The notes: a model not told the origin generated them from the sequence alone. DNA of 64,000 nucleotides from Gordionus sp. m RMFG-2023 (GCF_954871325.1 NC_088778.1:24537120-24601119); one strand, 5' to 3'; counted from the first letter of the stretch, positions 49,033-63,010 are shown. Translations and numbers: made by a program.

Positions 49033-51887
49033 GATATCAGAATTTGGATCTGTTTATATTCTTTTTAGACCAACTTAGCTTTAAATAAAATTAGTACCTA
49101 ATAAGTAATGTTATAAAAAAAATATTTTTAGAAAAATGGGTCGTGTGACAATATCTCAAAATTTACTGTTGATATGTAGCAATAGGTAGTAGTTTGTATA
49201 ATTTTGTGGTTGGAGTGATACTCAAGATTAAATTAATTAAGGAATTAAACGGTCCAGAACCAAAGAGAATGATATAACTATCGGAATTATAATATTACAT
49301 TGGATTTGGGATAAAATAATAATTTTATATAAATTTCTTTCGCGCCGTAAATGTTTATTTAATTTGTAATTTAATTTTATATATATTTCTTTTCGTAGAA
49401 ATTTCACTTTTTTTTAAACTATAAAACTTTAAAAAACTTATAGATTATATAAAAAAAATTAATGTGTAAAAATAATGTAAATTTGTGAAATAGAAAGATA
49501 AACAATAAAAATTAAATAATAATAAATAATATTATTATTTATTTTACAGCTGGCTTTATTTATAAAATAAATAAATTATTGTTATAAAATAAAATCAAAA
49601 AATATAAAGTTTTAAATTTAAAAATAAAAAAAGTTGTAAAATATATTAAACCTAGCTTAAACCACAAATTTTAGTGTCTTAATTTCGGGTCGAATTCCGG
49701 AAATCCTATTATTTTCTCTTCAGTTTTCCGCTTTAGCTATTCCTTAACCTGATATAAACTTTAAGACTACCCTTTTTTTTTTGAAGTAAAAAAGCTTAAA
49801 TCTAACAATTTGAATCATAAATATTATATATTGTTCTTTCCAAAATAACAAGATCATATACCATTGTATGTATATGGATGGAAACTTAGTACAACTAAAA
49901 TCCCATATGCGATTTGAATTTTCGGAATATAATTTTTATAAAAAGTTTTTAATTTTGTAAAAATATTAAGAAATTAATTGTACTTTTTCTTGGGAGTTTC
50001 TTTAAATTATTTAGATGAATCAAATTTTTAAAAAATAATTTAATTTATTATGTATACAATATATAAATACTCGAATATCGGAACTCAACATTTAATAAAA
50101 TTAAATTTCATCACCACATGCACTGACTTACCCCTTTATTTACAAAAAAATATGGTGTTTTCTTCTCTTTTTTAATTTGCATGAAACATTATGGGAAAGG
50201 TGTATTTTAATTTTATATATAATGTGAGAAATAAATTTTGAATTTAATGCTCATTATCATTAGTATTTTATTGAGAAAGCGAAGCGATAATCTTAATGTA
50301 TTTTATTAAATGAATTCTTTATTTTTAATTTTAATAGCAAAAAATAAGCCCCCCACCCCACCATTTTTAGCAAAATGGCATGATAATTAATAATAAAAGA
50401 ATGTTGGCAGTAGCGTGGCGGGAGGTGCTACCCCGATTACGAGAAAAATTTTTCCGCACACTTGTATTTTCTTATTTTGTGGCAAAGTTTAAATTTTATA
50501 ATATTACCTATCTTGCTAAATTTTCTATTTTCAGGGATCCAAAAGGAACGGTTGAATAGTTTAAATGCATACATCTCCCTCACAATCTCGCAATGGGAAA
50601 TTTCCCTCTAAAATCCTCCACAATTTTAACATTTCTCCCGCATTAAAATTTTTAGCGTAACATTTTAAATTTATAAATATTAATTTTAAGAAACTGTACA
50701 ATTATATTTGTATTTTTCAAAAAACATGGCTAGTTTATCAATTTCCTTCTTCCTAATTAATATTATCCAATCCAATAATAACATATAATAACAATATGTT
50801 TAAACAGGACTGTAGCCACGGGGGTTTAACCACCAAGCCTGGCTCCTCGAAAAAATGTTTGGCCCCCAATTTAAAAAAAATTATTTATAGTTATTAAATT
50901 TTAATACACCATTCACGATTAAATCTAAATAAGAACAATAATTTTTTTAGAATTTATTATAATTTATACAAATTTGTAAACAAGTTGTAAAAACCTGAGC
51001 CTAATTATTCGTTATATTTTTTGTGAAGAAATCCAAGAAAATTGAATTATTTATTTACAATTGCTGAAAGCATTACTAATTGTATTTTAAAGCAACTTAA
51101 TTTATCGAATATAATAAGCCAGGCATATGATATTCAAACGTCATGTCTGGATGAAATGGAGGAGTAAAAACCCTGCTTCAAAAAATATTAATAAAAATGT
51201 GCCTTATATAATGCTACAACCAAAAGTTGCATCTTGTGGTTAAAATTGGTATAATAATATTGTAATCATTTCTAATTTTTTATTTATCTAATTCATTGTA
51301 TATTTTTTTTAGTCGTTTTAAGGTGTCCTTTTAGACCAGAGTTGTGGACAGGTCAAAAACATCTCGTATCATTTATAAGAATTGATTGGTAATATTCTAC
51401 TTTTCTAATAGAACTCTTAACTCAGAGGTTTTCACTCATGATTCAGTCGAAGCTTCTGGTCTTTTATTTAAATGCGTTAGTATAAATTACATTATATTGG
51501 CCATTTAAATTTATGAGGTATTAATAACAATAAATCCATAAGTGTATACAATCAGTCGGTACTAATAAAGTGGATACTAAAAATTGAATTGATTCCACAA
51601 TTAATATATTTAAAAAATAAAGAAGTGATGATTCCTTTGATTTGATAAGAATCAAGGCTGTGAAACATATATCAATATTTAACCTCATCCCTCAAAAATC
51701 ATCAAGAGTAAATAAAAAACTGATAAATCTTTTTTTTTTAAAAATATACTTCTTTTTACATAATTCTAACACGCTTGTATAAAAAAATTAAAAACGATAT
51801 TTTTATTTTTAGGAGCGAAATTGAACCAAAAACCCTTATTTTTATCAGAACTAAACCTGGAACTATCCTGTATTTAAAAAAGGGCAA
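49033..51887. other. AT-rich intergenic DNA
   Basis: No gene recognised. Two possible unpaired hAT-like ends: CAGTAGCGTGGCGGG at about 50408 and CAGGACTGTAGCCACGGGGG at about 50806; I found no partner ends. Confidence 0.4.
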
Positions 51888-52012
51888 CTCAATATAATAG
51901 CCAGAAAAAAATAATGCCTAAACCTCGAGATTTCACTAATAGAGGACAAAACTTCGTACCCTATGAGCGCGTTACAGGTGACTTCTATGTATAGACATTA
52001 AGGTTTTTCGGC
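51888..52012 (-). mobile_element. fold-back MITE, family F, core only
   Basis: Holds AACCTCGAGATTTCACTAATAG and the CTATGAGCGC arm around the usual centre; outer terminal repeats are missing. Confidence 0.55.
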
Positions 52013-52959
52013 TAGACATTTTTTTTGCCTCCTCCGAAAACTAATTTTGTACAAGTTACCCGAACCGACCCATAATAACTTTTTTATGCAAAATTTGTCT
52101 AATTATAAGCTTTTACAAAATTTGCAAATTCCTGCCCATAAAACTGTTTCTCCAAGATGTCTGTCTCACCCTTTTTTCAAAAGTTATTTGTTCTTGTGCT
52201 TATGTATTATCATTTTATATAATTATCAATGAATATGATGAGATATAACTTTACAAGATATTATAAATAAAACCACATTACAAAGTAATAAATGAAAATT
52301 ATAAACATTATATAGGTCAAAAACGATTATAATTTTCGTGTTGTTATACTTTAACCCCTATAAACTTATTTTAAAGATATACTATAGTGAAAATATTTTT
52401 TCACGCTTACAAAAATAAAGATGCAAAAATACCTTCTCTCCTTTTTTATAAGAATAAAAAAGAAAAGTCTCTATCATTAAAATCTGCATTATTATAGATT
52501 TGTAATAAAAAAAAAAATTAGATTTAGCCTAACAATTTAATTATTTTAAATTAAATATAAATAAAATCTTTACATTTTTATATATTTTTCAAATTTTAAT
52601 ATTAACTTTAAGTTAAAATTACCTGGCAAATTAGAGTGATATTTGACCTTAAAAAATTTTTAAACATCCTACAAACTATATTTATGTGTGTAATAAAAAG
52701 TGGTAAAATAAAAGAAGATTAATTATATTTAATTTTTTTTTTACCTATAACAAAATTATTGACGATGAAAGAGTAACACTTTGTTTCAATATTTTTTATA
52801 ATCATTCATTTTTTAAAGCTTATTGTGTATGGCAATTCGTCATCGTTATATGCCTAAAATTGTATGCACGAAACACAAATCCAGCTTCCTAATACGACTA
52901 AAAATTAAAACGAAATTTTAAAATAATTATTATAATTTTGATAATGTGGTTCATTCAGT

Positions 52960-53010
52960 ATAGAAAAGAAAAAAAAAGAAAAGAAAAGAAAAGAAAATAA
53001 AGAAAAAAAA
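52960..53010. repeat. GAAAA microsatellite
   Basis: About six imperfect GAAAA units within an A-rich run. Confidence 0.75.
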
Positions 53011-53289
53011 CCAATTTTTCAAAAGAAGTGAATAGGGTTGGGTTATAAATAAATTATTTATTCCAGTCAGTGGCTCAGTTATTGCAAAAAAATGGCGTCT
53101 AAAAAATAAAGATTCCACTAATTCATCAAAAAAATAATGACAAGCTAACTTTTCAAGATATATTTTTGAATTGTAGATTTACAAAGTATATTAAATTTTT
53201 AACCAACAAATATTATAGCCAGCCTGAAAAAAAACGCAAACAGATTTGTTAGGCATTAACTTTCAAAAATTAAATCTATGAGTTATATT

Positions 53290-54070
53290 GGTCTAAAATC
53301 TATCTCGGTTCGGTATAAGGTCATATTTTTTTATACCCGAACTGTTAACCACAAAGACTGAACCGAACTAGGCCAAACTGACCGAACTAGGCCAAACTGA
53401 CCGAACTAGGCCAAACCGGAAAGAAAACAAAAAAATTGTATTTGTTTAATATTGAAATAATATTAAAAAAATGATAACTAATACAACAGTGATAATCATT
53501 GTCGCCGGAAGAGAAGGGCATGGTTGAAAAAATTAACGCTATTAAAAAAAATTTATTTTTGAACAATAATTTTAAAATTTTTCCTAGGTGAATTAAAGTT
53601 TTAAAAAAAAACTTATTAGTACCCATCCATAATTAAGAAGACTGAACTTAAAAATCCATAAATCATATAAAAAAGATGGTTCTGCCCTCTGATAATAAGA
53701 AAAATATTTTTATTTTAATAATATGATTAGCTTAATTAGATTAGATTAAAAAATTATTTTATATAGATGTGGACATTTTTCAGACATGTTCACCCAATAA
53801 AATAACACATGTTAGATTGAATCATCTTGCTTGTTAAGCTGTTTTTGTTACGTCACCCTTTTAGAAAATAATAGGTTTATGGGGATAATTGAAGTTGATT
53901 AAATTGTTTATATAATAATTATAAAAAGATATATACATAAAAAATTTGGTACATACCGAACTAACCCAAAAACCGAATGCAAAACTGGAAAACGAATCTT
54001 AAAATCGATTACAAACCTGAACCACGAAATTGATTAAGACCAAACGGTCATGGTTTGGTACAAACAGTGG
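53290..54070. repeat. CGGTTCGGT-type interspersed repeat
   Basis: Left TCTCGGTTCGGTATAAGG and right ATACCGAACTAACCCAAAAACC are in inverted orientation, with TTTGGTACAAACAGTGG beyond. May be a degraded MITE of about 750 bp; borders and duplication not determined. The 19-bp array at 53362 lies inside. Confidence 0.35.
53362..53418. repeat. 19-bp tandem repeat, three copies
   Basis: ACCGAACTAGGCCAAACTG at 53362, 53381 and 53400, the last with one change (CCG for CTG). Confidence 0.9.
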
Positions 54071-54093
54071 TCAATAGATCTAAGAATTTGCAC

Positions 54094-54139
54094 TTTCTTT
54101 GAATTATAATTTGCAATTTCTTTGAATTATAATTTGCAA
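54094..54139. repeat. 23-bp tandem repeat, two copies
   Basis: TTTCTTTGAATTATAATTTG plus CAA, exact copies at 54094 and 54117. Confidence 0.9.
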
Positions 54140-54806
54140 TCAACATTTAAATTTTTTTTAAAATTGAATGAAAGGATAAAAGACTCGTTAAAAAATTATA
54201 ATTACAGATTATTATAAGCTAAAAATTAAGTTTTTTTTACTTCTCTCAGGTCAAATCAAAAGTATTATAAATTGTTTATTTTGTAATTAAAAGTTAAAAT
54301 GTTTGCTTAGCTGAATTTTTTTGAGCCACAAACGAACCTAAGAATTCTTAACAGGAAATGATATATATGAAAATTTAAATAAATAATCGGGACTGGATGG
54401 ATGTACTAAATCGTTCGACATCTTTATTTTTCATTTTTATTGTAACGAACATAATTTAAACAGATCTAGCGTTAAGCCATCATTTACCATAGGCAGAATT
54501 ATGATTAAGAGATACAACGACAAACATCTCTAAACGATAGTATTTACTTTGTGAATTTAAGCATTTTATTACAGTGATTGCGTTATTTTGATTGGTATAT
54601 TTTTTTAAAATCTATTTAAATAGAAAGTGATGTTTAAATATAAAATGAAAGAAAAGAACACAATAGTAAATATCTAATATAAAAAAAAAATACATTTTCT
54701 ATTTTCTTAATGCTCTTAATTTTCAAAGCGAATCAAGAGAAACCCCAATTTTGTCGTCGTAATCTGAGTTTGTAAAAAAGGGGTGGAAAAGGTAGAGATA
54801 AAATCC

Positions 54807-57800
54807 ATGGAAGAAAATGTAGACGTTAAATTTGACGAAATCATAGGAGAATCATTTATCGATATCAAAGAAAATGGGAACTTCTCTGATGTTATCATAG
54901 AAACCGAGAATGGGGTAGAGTACAAAGCTCACAAAGCCGTTCTAGCCACCATCAGCCCGATATTCAAAGCTATATTCCAGGAGAATAAACCTAATCACCA
55001 GGGATCACAAGTCATGAGGATAATATTCAAGAGCGTTCCATCCTCCATCATGGAGATATTTATCAACTATGCCTATAATTACCAGCTGGAAATAGACTTT
55101 TATAATGTGGAGGTGTTGCTGTGTTACGCTGATGAATATCACGTTTTCGGGGTTCTTAAGCTCTGTTGCGATTACCTTATTGATAACTTGCACACTCATA
55201 ACGCCTTGGGTATCCATTCCTTGGTCAAGAAATACAATTTGCCCTGTACGGAGGAGTTGATTAGAAAGTATGTATTGTCCAGATTCGTGGAAATAGCCAT
55301 TGGCAGCCAAGAGTTTTTGCAATTAAACGAGGATGATCTGTGCAAATTTTTGAGCGATGATGCCCTTAACATCAAAAGTGAAGAAAAAACATTCGATCTC
55401 CTGATAAAGTGGATCAAGGTTAGTCCTAAACAGAGAAGAAAATGTATCTCGAGGCTAATTAAGTGCATCAGACTAGGTTTGTTATCCTTCGATTACTGCG
55501 CCAATACACTGTCTCATAATGAGTACTATATAGAAGCCATGAATTCAGATTTGTCTAAAAACTACTTATTGGATGCTCAGTCTTATGTTAAAGAGTCTGA
55601 AAATCAAATGTTGAACGATGTTGGATTTAATTTTTCATATGCTAGACCTAGGTAAATAATATTTTTTATAAATCAGATAAATATATTTTCCAATTTTCTA
55701 TTTGTTTAGAATCCCTCACGAAATTATTTTCGCGATGGGAGGCTGGAGCACCGGCAACACGACTAATTTTATGGAAACTTACGATTCGAGATCAGACAGA
55801 TGGTTTATTTGCACATCAAACCCTACGACCTCCAGGCCAGCATACCATGGAATGGTGTTCCTAAATGGATTTATATATGTTATAGGTGGCTACGATGGCA
55901 CGGACTATTTTAGCACGGTTCAATCTTTTGATCCAGAGACCGAAGAATGGAAACTGGTAGCTCCTATGCATAAACCCCGCTGTTACGTGAGCGTGGCATG
56001 TTACAATGGTCGCATATATGCCATAGGTGGATATAATGGAGTACAAAGAATGGCATCTGGGGAAAAGTATAACCCGATTAATAATCAATGGACTATGCTA
56101 CCCAAGGATATGCACAGGCAAAGGAGCGATGCGTGTGCAGCTACTATAAAAAGTTATTTTCCTAATATTATTTAAAAAAATTTTTAATTTAAACTTTCAA
56201 ATATTGTTTATCCATTTTAAATATATAGCAAAACTCCTTTAAAGTGGTCCCTCATCAAAGGGGTTAAGTTTTGGTCAACCATATAAAAATTGTTGACATA
56301 TAGAACAGTTCGACAGGCATTTATTTTATAGAATTTTGGGGTCTTTAAGTAGATGATAAAGAGTTGGACACATCGACAGTCTAAAGATGATAAACATTTG
56401 ACTAAATATTTATAAGGAAACTTTTTACCAATTATTTTTATTTATTTTTGTAATATACATCGTTCTTTCCTATATCCCTTTTAATTTTAAATGCTTTGAA
56501 ATTGTAGGTAATACATTGCAATTCCTTAAATATTTGTAATTTATTATAATTCTTATGATTTAAAACAATAACATTTCATTTTTAATTTAATAATAGTAGT
56601 ACAAATACATATACTAAAAAAATATTAACAAGACAAAATATTTATGGTGGGCGGCTTCAACGGTGAGGAAATAACAAATACCGCCGAATATCTAGACACG
56701 GATCTTGAGCAATGGATAGAGATAAGGCCCATGCTATCTCCACGCACCGGAGTTAGATGCGTTTCCCACAACAATATTTTATATGTAGTTGGAGGCTTTA
56801 ACGGGACTAACAGATTAAATTCTGGTAAGAACACTAAATTTTTAACTTACCTTTCTATTCCTCACTCAGATATTAAAGGATTTAGTTCAATTATCAAGAA
56901 AAAATCTCTATAATCTTCAAGATAAAATGCAAATGTGTGTGTGGGGGGGGGGGGGATTTTCATCTCTCTTAATATACTTTGACATTTATTTATCAATCAT
57001 TAGACTTGATCGTTTAATATTTCGAAAATCAGGGTGATGCAAATTTATATGTTAATTAAAGTTAATATTATATTGCAAAACAATAATAATATTTTTGGAA
57101 ATCAATTATATATATACATATATATATAAATCAATAAGGTGAATACTACAATTTAGAAAAAGGGGATTGGGTCGAAATACCAAACATGCTTTGCCCCAGA
57201 AGCAATTTCATGTTGATTCAAATGGAAGGATTTTTGTACGCGATAGGAGGATTCAATGGTTTATTTTGTAACCAATATTATACATGTGGTATTGGTATGG
57301 AATCCATGGAGATTCAAAATCTCTCAATTTTAAATCAATTATTGAGGGCGATATTTAAATATCAAACATCTGATTTGACTGGAAATATACTTCAGTACGT
57401 ATAGAGTACCAACACCGTGAATTTCAGACAATATTTGTCAATAACATTTTAACACACTAAATTTATTTTCATTTTTATATAAATTTTTCATATATAAATT
57501 GAAAGATATATTGTCTAAGGTTTACAGAGTGGTCACTCTACATATGCTGGAATATTATTACGAGTCAAATCAGACTTTCTAAATTTAAAAATAGCTCATA
57601 ATAAATAATATAAATATGAAAGATACCTGATCCAAATGCGACGTATATTAACCTTTAATTTAGTATAATAAAGTTTAAAAAAAAAATTAATTTGGATTTT
57701 TTAATTATTGTATCTGGCGAAAAGGAAACACGACTATATCATTAGTAGAAAGCTACGATTGCGAAAATAAAGAATGGATAACATGTTGTAATATGAATAT

Positions 57801-57924
57801 AAGAAGGAGTGCTCTGGGAGCTTGCGTGGCTTACGGACTATCAAATTCCAAATATTACACTTTTCACGGACAAATAGGAATAGGGGATTTGAATAAAGAT
57901 ACGAACGAAGTTGAACTGGATTAA
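54807..57924 (+). CDS. KLHL10: kelch-like protein 10 orthologue (BTB-BACK-kelch)
   Basis: Five-exon model: 54807-55651, 55710-56152, 56633-56824, 57139-57258, 57725-57924; phases 2, 1, 1, 1; 599 residues, near the 608 of human KLHL10. In known relatives it is a substrate adaptor for cullin-3 ubiquitin ligase, needed in spermatids. BTB at about 25-130 (FSDVIIETENG...YKAHKAVLATISPIF), BACK at about 135-235 (LVKKYNLPCTEELIRKYVLS), then six kelch blades with GG doublets: FAMGGWSTG, YVIGGYDG, YAIGGYNG, FMVGGFNG, YVVGGFNG, YAIGGFNG. The linker ARPRIPHEIIFAMGGW and the final NTTISLVESYDCENKEW are typical of KLHL10. The open frame extends to 54783, but only with GTG; 54807 is the first ATG after an in-frame stop at 54765. 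All exon joins keep frame, so it looks functional. Possible polyadenylation signal at 58086. Confidence 0.93.
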
Positions 57925-58085
57925 ATTATAAAATTTATATATCAGCATAAAAAATAATTTAGCCAACGAATGAAGAATTCGTATTAAGGGGGTTTATAAG
58001 ACTATTATAATATAAATGATTTTATCTTATTTTTGATTTATGTTTTTTTTTATGAGAAAAAAAAAATAGTACAAATTAATTATCT

Positions 58086-58091
58086 AATAAA
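58086..58091 (+). other. polyadenylation signal candidate of KLHL10
   Basis: AATAAA 162 bases after the KLHL10 stop codon. Confidence 0.35.
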
Positions 58092-58293
58092 GAAAAGAAG
58101 ATTTTAAGGACAATTTTATATGATATATAGTAATTATTGGCAAATAACTACGTTTTATCTTAGAAAAAAAAGCAATCACAGTTTTTATATTAAATTTGTT
58201 ATTTTGAAACAGTTCCTATTATAAAAGTTGGGCAATTGTCTTGATCTACAAGCGATCCGCTAAGCATTGAGGTGTGATATAAACATTTTATAC

Positions 58294-58390
58294 TTTCTCC
58301 AAAGTTAAGCTATTTTTCAAAGAAAACCTCCAAGGGTGAGATGAGTTTTCAGATTTCTCCAAGGTTGAGCTATTTTTCACAGAAAACTTT
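58294..58390. repeat. 60-bp imperfect tandem duplication
   Basis: TTTCTCCAAAGTTAAGCTAT at 58294 and TTTCTCCAAGGTTGAGCTAT at 58354, each followed by TTTTTCA(A/C)AGAAAAC. Two copies. Confidence 0.75.
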
Positions 58391-58958
58391 GAGAATGAGA
58401 TTAGAATCTTCGGCGTTTCTCGATGCTAAAAGTAAAACTGGAAAAACGTTAAAATCGAGAAATATTGTTTAATAAAAATTCTCAGGGTGGTGGAAACATA
58501 ATCTCGTATATTTCATTATCTTTCCTGAAATGTTATTTTTTTTTAAAAAAAAATCATAAGAAATTTATTGATTAAAATCAAATTCAAAGTTATCCTAAAA
58601 ATTTAGATCATACAATGTATAATTCTGATCCTTATTTTTATACTTTATATTTTCAAAAAATAGATTTAAATAACAATTTCACTATCTGTAAATTTTCGTC
58701 TAACCGATTTCATAATTATAATTAACATTTTATTGTTAAAAGAAGGCCACTGGCGAAATGATTGGTGTTTCAAATTTCGAAGCTTTTCAATTGGACAGAC
58801 TCAAAATTTTTTAAATTAAACAAGTTTTCCTTTAATTATTTCCAATGGGTGCTTAGTACGCACGAAACATCTAACACCTAGCCTTTTTGTGAGCCTATAA
58901 ATTATTTAGATCATGTGACATAAAAACTTAGCGATTTTTTTATTAGTGACTTCCAGCG

Positions 58959-58990
58959 ACCTATACGAGTTCGACGTAACTCATATAGGT
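58959..58990. other. short hairpin
   Basis: ACCTATACGAGTT and AACTCATATAGGT pair over 13 bases with one G-T or mismatch position, around a 6-base loop CGACGT. Could be chance or the centre of a lost fold-back element. Confidence 0.5.
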
Positions 58991-61900
58991 TGAACAATAA
59001 TCTTTAGTTCGGTTATCCTGGATAGGCAAGATAAAAGCACCATTTTTTTTAAATTAGCTCTTATAATTTTTCCGCTTTCATCGACAAAATTATATTTTGT
59101 CCTACTTAAAAAATTAAAAGTTCAATTCTTTGTCAACAACGTCAGAAAATTCCCATTATTGCTTGTAATAAATCATGTTTTATGACACATTAGTATGAAT
59201 GTTAAATGATATTCATATAATACTTTTATATTAAAATTCACAGAACGTTTTTCTATTTAATAATACACACTAAATAAGCCAGTAGATATTGAATATATTT
59301 TTTTAATTATATTTAATAGCATCGGAAATGTTTTGAAAACCCTTTACGCTTATTCAATTTAATATATCTAAAGACCCTTATAAACAAAAAATTTTCTACC
59401 TGAAGTTATGGCTATAAAACCTGCAATGGGTGAATCATTGAAAAAACCTATTGGTTAGAGGTGAAGAAAAAATAAATAACTCAGTTTCAAACCTGGACTA
59501 AAAAGCCTTTGTTTCGGTTCTTAAATTTGAGGCGGTTTTGGTTCCAAATCATTTTAGTAAAATTGATTATAATAGTGGCACTGCTAAGTGTCATTACGTA
59601 CTTTGACAATAATTAACTGAACCTTTGCTGTAATTGAGTGAAGTGATTAAGAACTGGAGGTAGAGTTCAAGATAATCAAGCCAAATTATCCGATCTGACC
59701 TTTGCAGCCAATACTGCCCTTATAAGGCCATACAAAGCTCACTAAATAAAAAAATGTATTAAGTATTTCAAGAGACATGATGCAAACCACATATTTTATA
59801 TTAATATTTCTTTTATTTTGTGCAATTTATTAAAATATTAAACAGATTTTTTGAGGTTTCGGTGCCAAATATCTTGAATCGCTGTTAAATCACCAAGATT
59901 TAAAATTTATGCATATCAGCTCAGCTCTTAATACTACAAATTAATAAATGGGTGAATAGTAAGATAAAATACAGACTTTATTAGCTCCTACGTTTTAAAC
60001 GCTTACTTCTGACACCTTTTGTTTATACATTTTCTTTTATTTACAAAAAGAAAAAAGTTTTTTTAAGATAATTTTTCATAATATACTTGAATGAACCAAT
60101 TTAAATTCAATGTTAATTGACAAAATGCAAAAAAAAATGAAAAACTAACTCATGTTTTATAAATATGTTCATTTTTTGCAAAATTATACTCAACGACATT
60201 CTTTTTTTATCCTGCAACGTTCCGTTCCATTGTCCATGCTGCAAAGAAATTACAAATAAAATCTTAAAAATTTTAATAAAACTGTTTATTTATCAAAAAT
60301 ATCCAAAAAGATATTAAAATATAATATATAAATTAATTTATAAAATATAATATAATTCTTAAAATATAAATATATTTTAGATGAACTGGGAGTATTAATT
60401 ATAAATAACAATATTAATTTATAAATAACAATATTAATTTATAAATAACAATATTAATATATATATATATATAAAAACATTAAAAAGTTAAATATACATT
60501 TTCATGACTGAAGTGAGGTTTTATAATACATTTTCTAAATTTGGATATATTGAATGAAAGCATATAGTGGCAAATATATATTATATATTTGAGTTCTTAA
60601 AAATAAACATTAAAAAAAATAAGTAGTTTATTCATCTCTTCCTCTATTATCCGCGTATTTTATATAGGATATTTCAATTTTTTTTAAAAAAAATTATAAT
60701 ACAAAATCGCATTTGATATAGTTTAAAAAGTGAATAATGAGCCAAATTTTCTCTAGTTAAATTAGGATAAAATAGAATCGTATGTAATTAAAAAAAAGAA
60801 TGATATCATAATTGTTATAAATTAAATAATATACCCATATAATATTTAAAAATATTTCTTATATTAGTTATAAAATATTAATTTTATTATTACATAATAT
60901 TTAAAAATCATTAAATAAGTTAGAAATAATGAAAGAATTTCAGATATCATATAAATATATGGATTTAAAAAAAAATTGACCACGATTGCCTACAAATATA
61001 AACAGTGATAGTCCATATTATTTTTTGATTTGTTAATCTTTGTAGAATCATTTCTAATATCCCTTTATTTTATTTAGAACGTGGGTGTCCATAAACTTCC
61101 TGATAGATAAATAATATATGGAATAATATTTAATTAATAAAGATGCTTAGGTAAATCAATTAAATAATAAGTAGATTAACAAGGCATACAATTTTGACCG
61201 CTTAAATATATTTTTCAAAACCCTTACATTTTCCTTATAATTTATGAGGATTAAATTTCAAATAAATTTTTATTCTAATTAATATATTATATATATCGTA
61301 TTGAAATATGGAATTCGGTATGCGATTTTTTATATCTTAAATATCCGATTTGAACGGCAATATATTTCAAAATGTGCAAAGTACCAATACTGTGTTTCGG
61401 ATTGCCTAGAGTTGTAATACTCTCATAATTTATATCCGTTTTTATATTCGATTTTCATATAAATTTTAAAAATTACACAAATGTTCATAGAAAAATTATC
61501 TAAAACTTATAGGGTATGTATTCTACATGCTAGGACTTTTTAAAATTAAAAATCTGGTTTCCGTACATGATATAAAATTGAAGAATTCCAAATTCCCATG
61601 GATTTCATATCCCAATGCGACACATATATATTTATTTTTTCAAAGGAGAATAATAATCTTGAATTTGAAAATTAATATAAGCTAAAAATCAAGGGTAGAC
61701 GGATACCAATGAGCTGGAAAGTATATTCTAAAACGTTGAAATTGGTTTTTAAAAAAATTAAATTAGGTATGATTTCTGGCATAAAATAAGTAATTAATGT
61801 TATAATATGTAAATGTCCGAGACACATTATAAAAATTGACCAAGTCAATTTAATTTCGGAATGTTTTTAGGTACTTACTTGTGCTAGCTCAAATAAAATC

Positions 61901-62832
61901 AGCCACGATTTATTTGGCCGAAACATGCCAAAACTAATTTGCAAATTTGGTTCGTTCTTAGTCTCTTTTTATTATTTGTAACCTATGATCCACTAATATT
62001 AAAATATAATAGGCCCAATTGAAAAATATAAGAATTCTTCCATATATATAACTAAAATAATTCGTTAAGCAAAATCAGCAAATTGGTTTAAGCAGGCTTG
62101 AATATATGAATTAAGTCAGAGACTAAAAATTAACTTGAGCCAGGTTAAGATATTTAACAAAACTATGCTTGACTATATACGTAAAAAATCGAGTATCCAA
62201 ATTGATAAATAAAATCAAACCTTATAATATCTGGTAAGTCGGGAGCTGAGTGAATATGCTTATGACCGAGCTTTAGTTTTGCTTCAAAACTCGAGAATAT
62301 TACCGGAATATTCGAATCCTTTTTACTTTCCTTCGCGATTTGATGTAACTTTACAATATAAATAAATAATATAATACTTTAAATTAAATCACGAGTTTTT
62401 GTATAATATAGGCTTATATAATTTCAATAAATATTATGATTGAATTAGGGGGGTGCCATTTTAAATATCTAAAAAAATGTCATTTTGTAAAAAAAGAGTA
62501 AAATCATAGTTTTAATTATACTAGAGGTCAATTCACAATTATAAATAGATCATAAAAACATGACATCAATATCCAAATAACTCCAATAAATTAACTTAAT
62601 TGTATAATCTTGGCAGAAATAAAAAAATATATGGGGATGAATACTTTATATCCCAACTCGTAAGGTACAACGTTATCATCTTTAGCGTGCATGATCAACA
62701 AGGGACTGTCGATATATTTAACACTTGATTAATAAATTTATATATATATTTTAAAAAAAATAATAATTACATTAAATTTGGAAATTCATCTTACTTAAAA
62801 ATCATAATATTTTATATAAATTATGTTATCAA
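58991..62832. other. AT-rich intergenic DNA
   Basis: No gene recognised on either strand. Includes the 20-bp tandem repeat at 60394-60460 and TA-rich runs. Confidence 0.5.
60394..60460. repeat. 20-bp AT tandem repeat
   Basis: ATTAATTTATAAATAACAAT repeated at 60413 and 60433, with a 19-bp variant at 60394 and a partial copy after 60453. Confidence 0.85.
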
Positions 62833-63010
62833 TGGTGTATATGGTTATACGGCTCAATAGCAGGTTTAAATTAAAATTTTCACCAAAATAATACCCAATC
62901 CTCGAGATTTCGTTAATATCTCCAATCCTATCTGTCATTTATGAGCAAAATCTTCAGGCTTGTGCAATATTTTTTGGCCAAAATATTGGGTTAGCCACTT
63001 AAGAACACCA
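62833..63010 (-). mobile_element. fold-back MITE, family F, copy
   Basis: About 178 bp. Centre ATTTATGAGCAAAATCTTCAGG and inner arm AATCCTCGAGATTTCG are clear; the left end GTTATACGGCTCAAT and the right end CACTTAAGAACACC are altered. Borders approximate. Confidence 0.65.

Noticed and set aside
53362-53418. CRISPR-like array
   Set aside because: Three adjacent 19-bp units without spacers in an intron-bearing animal genome; a simple tandem repeat.
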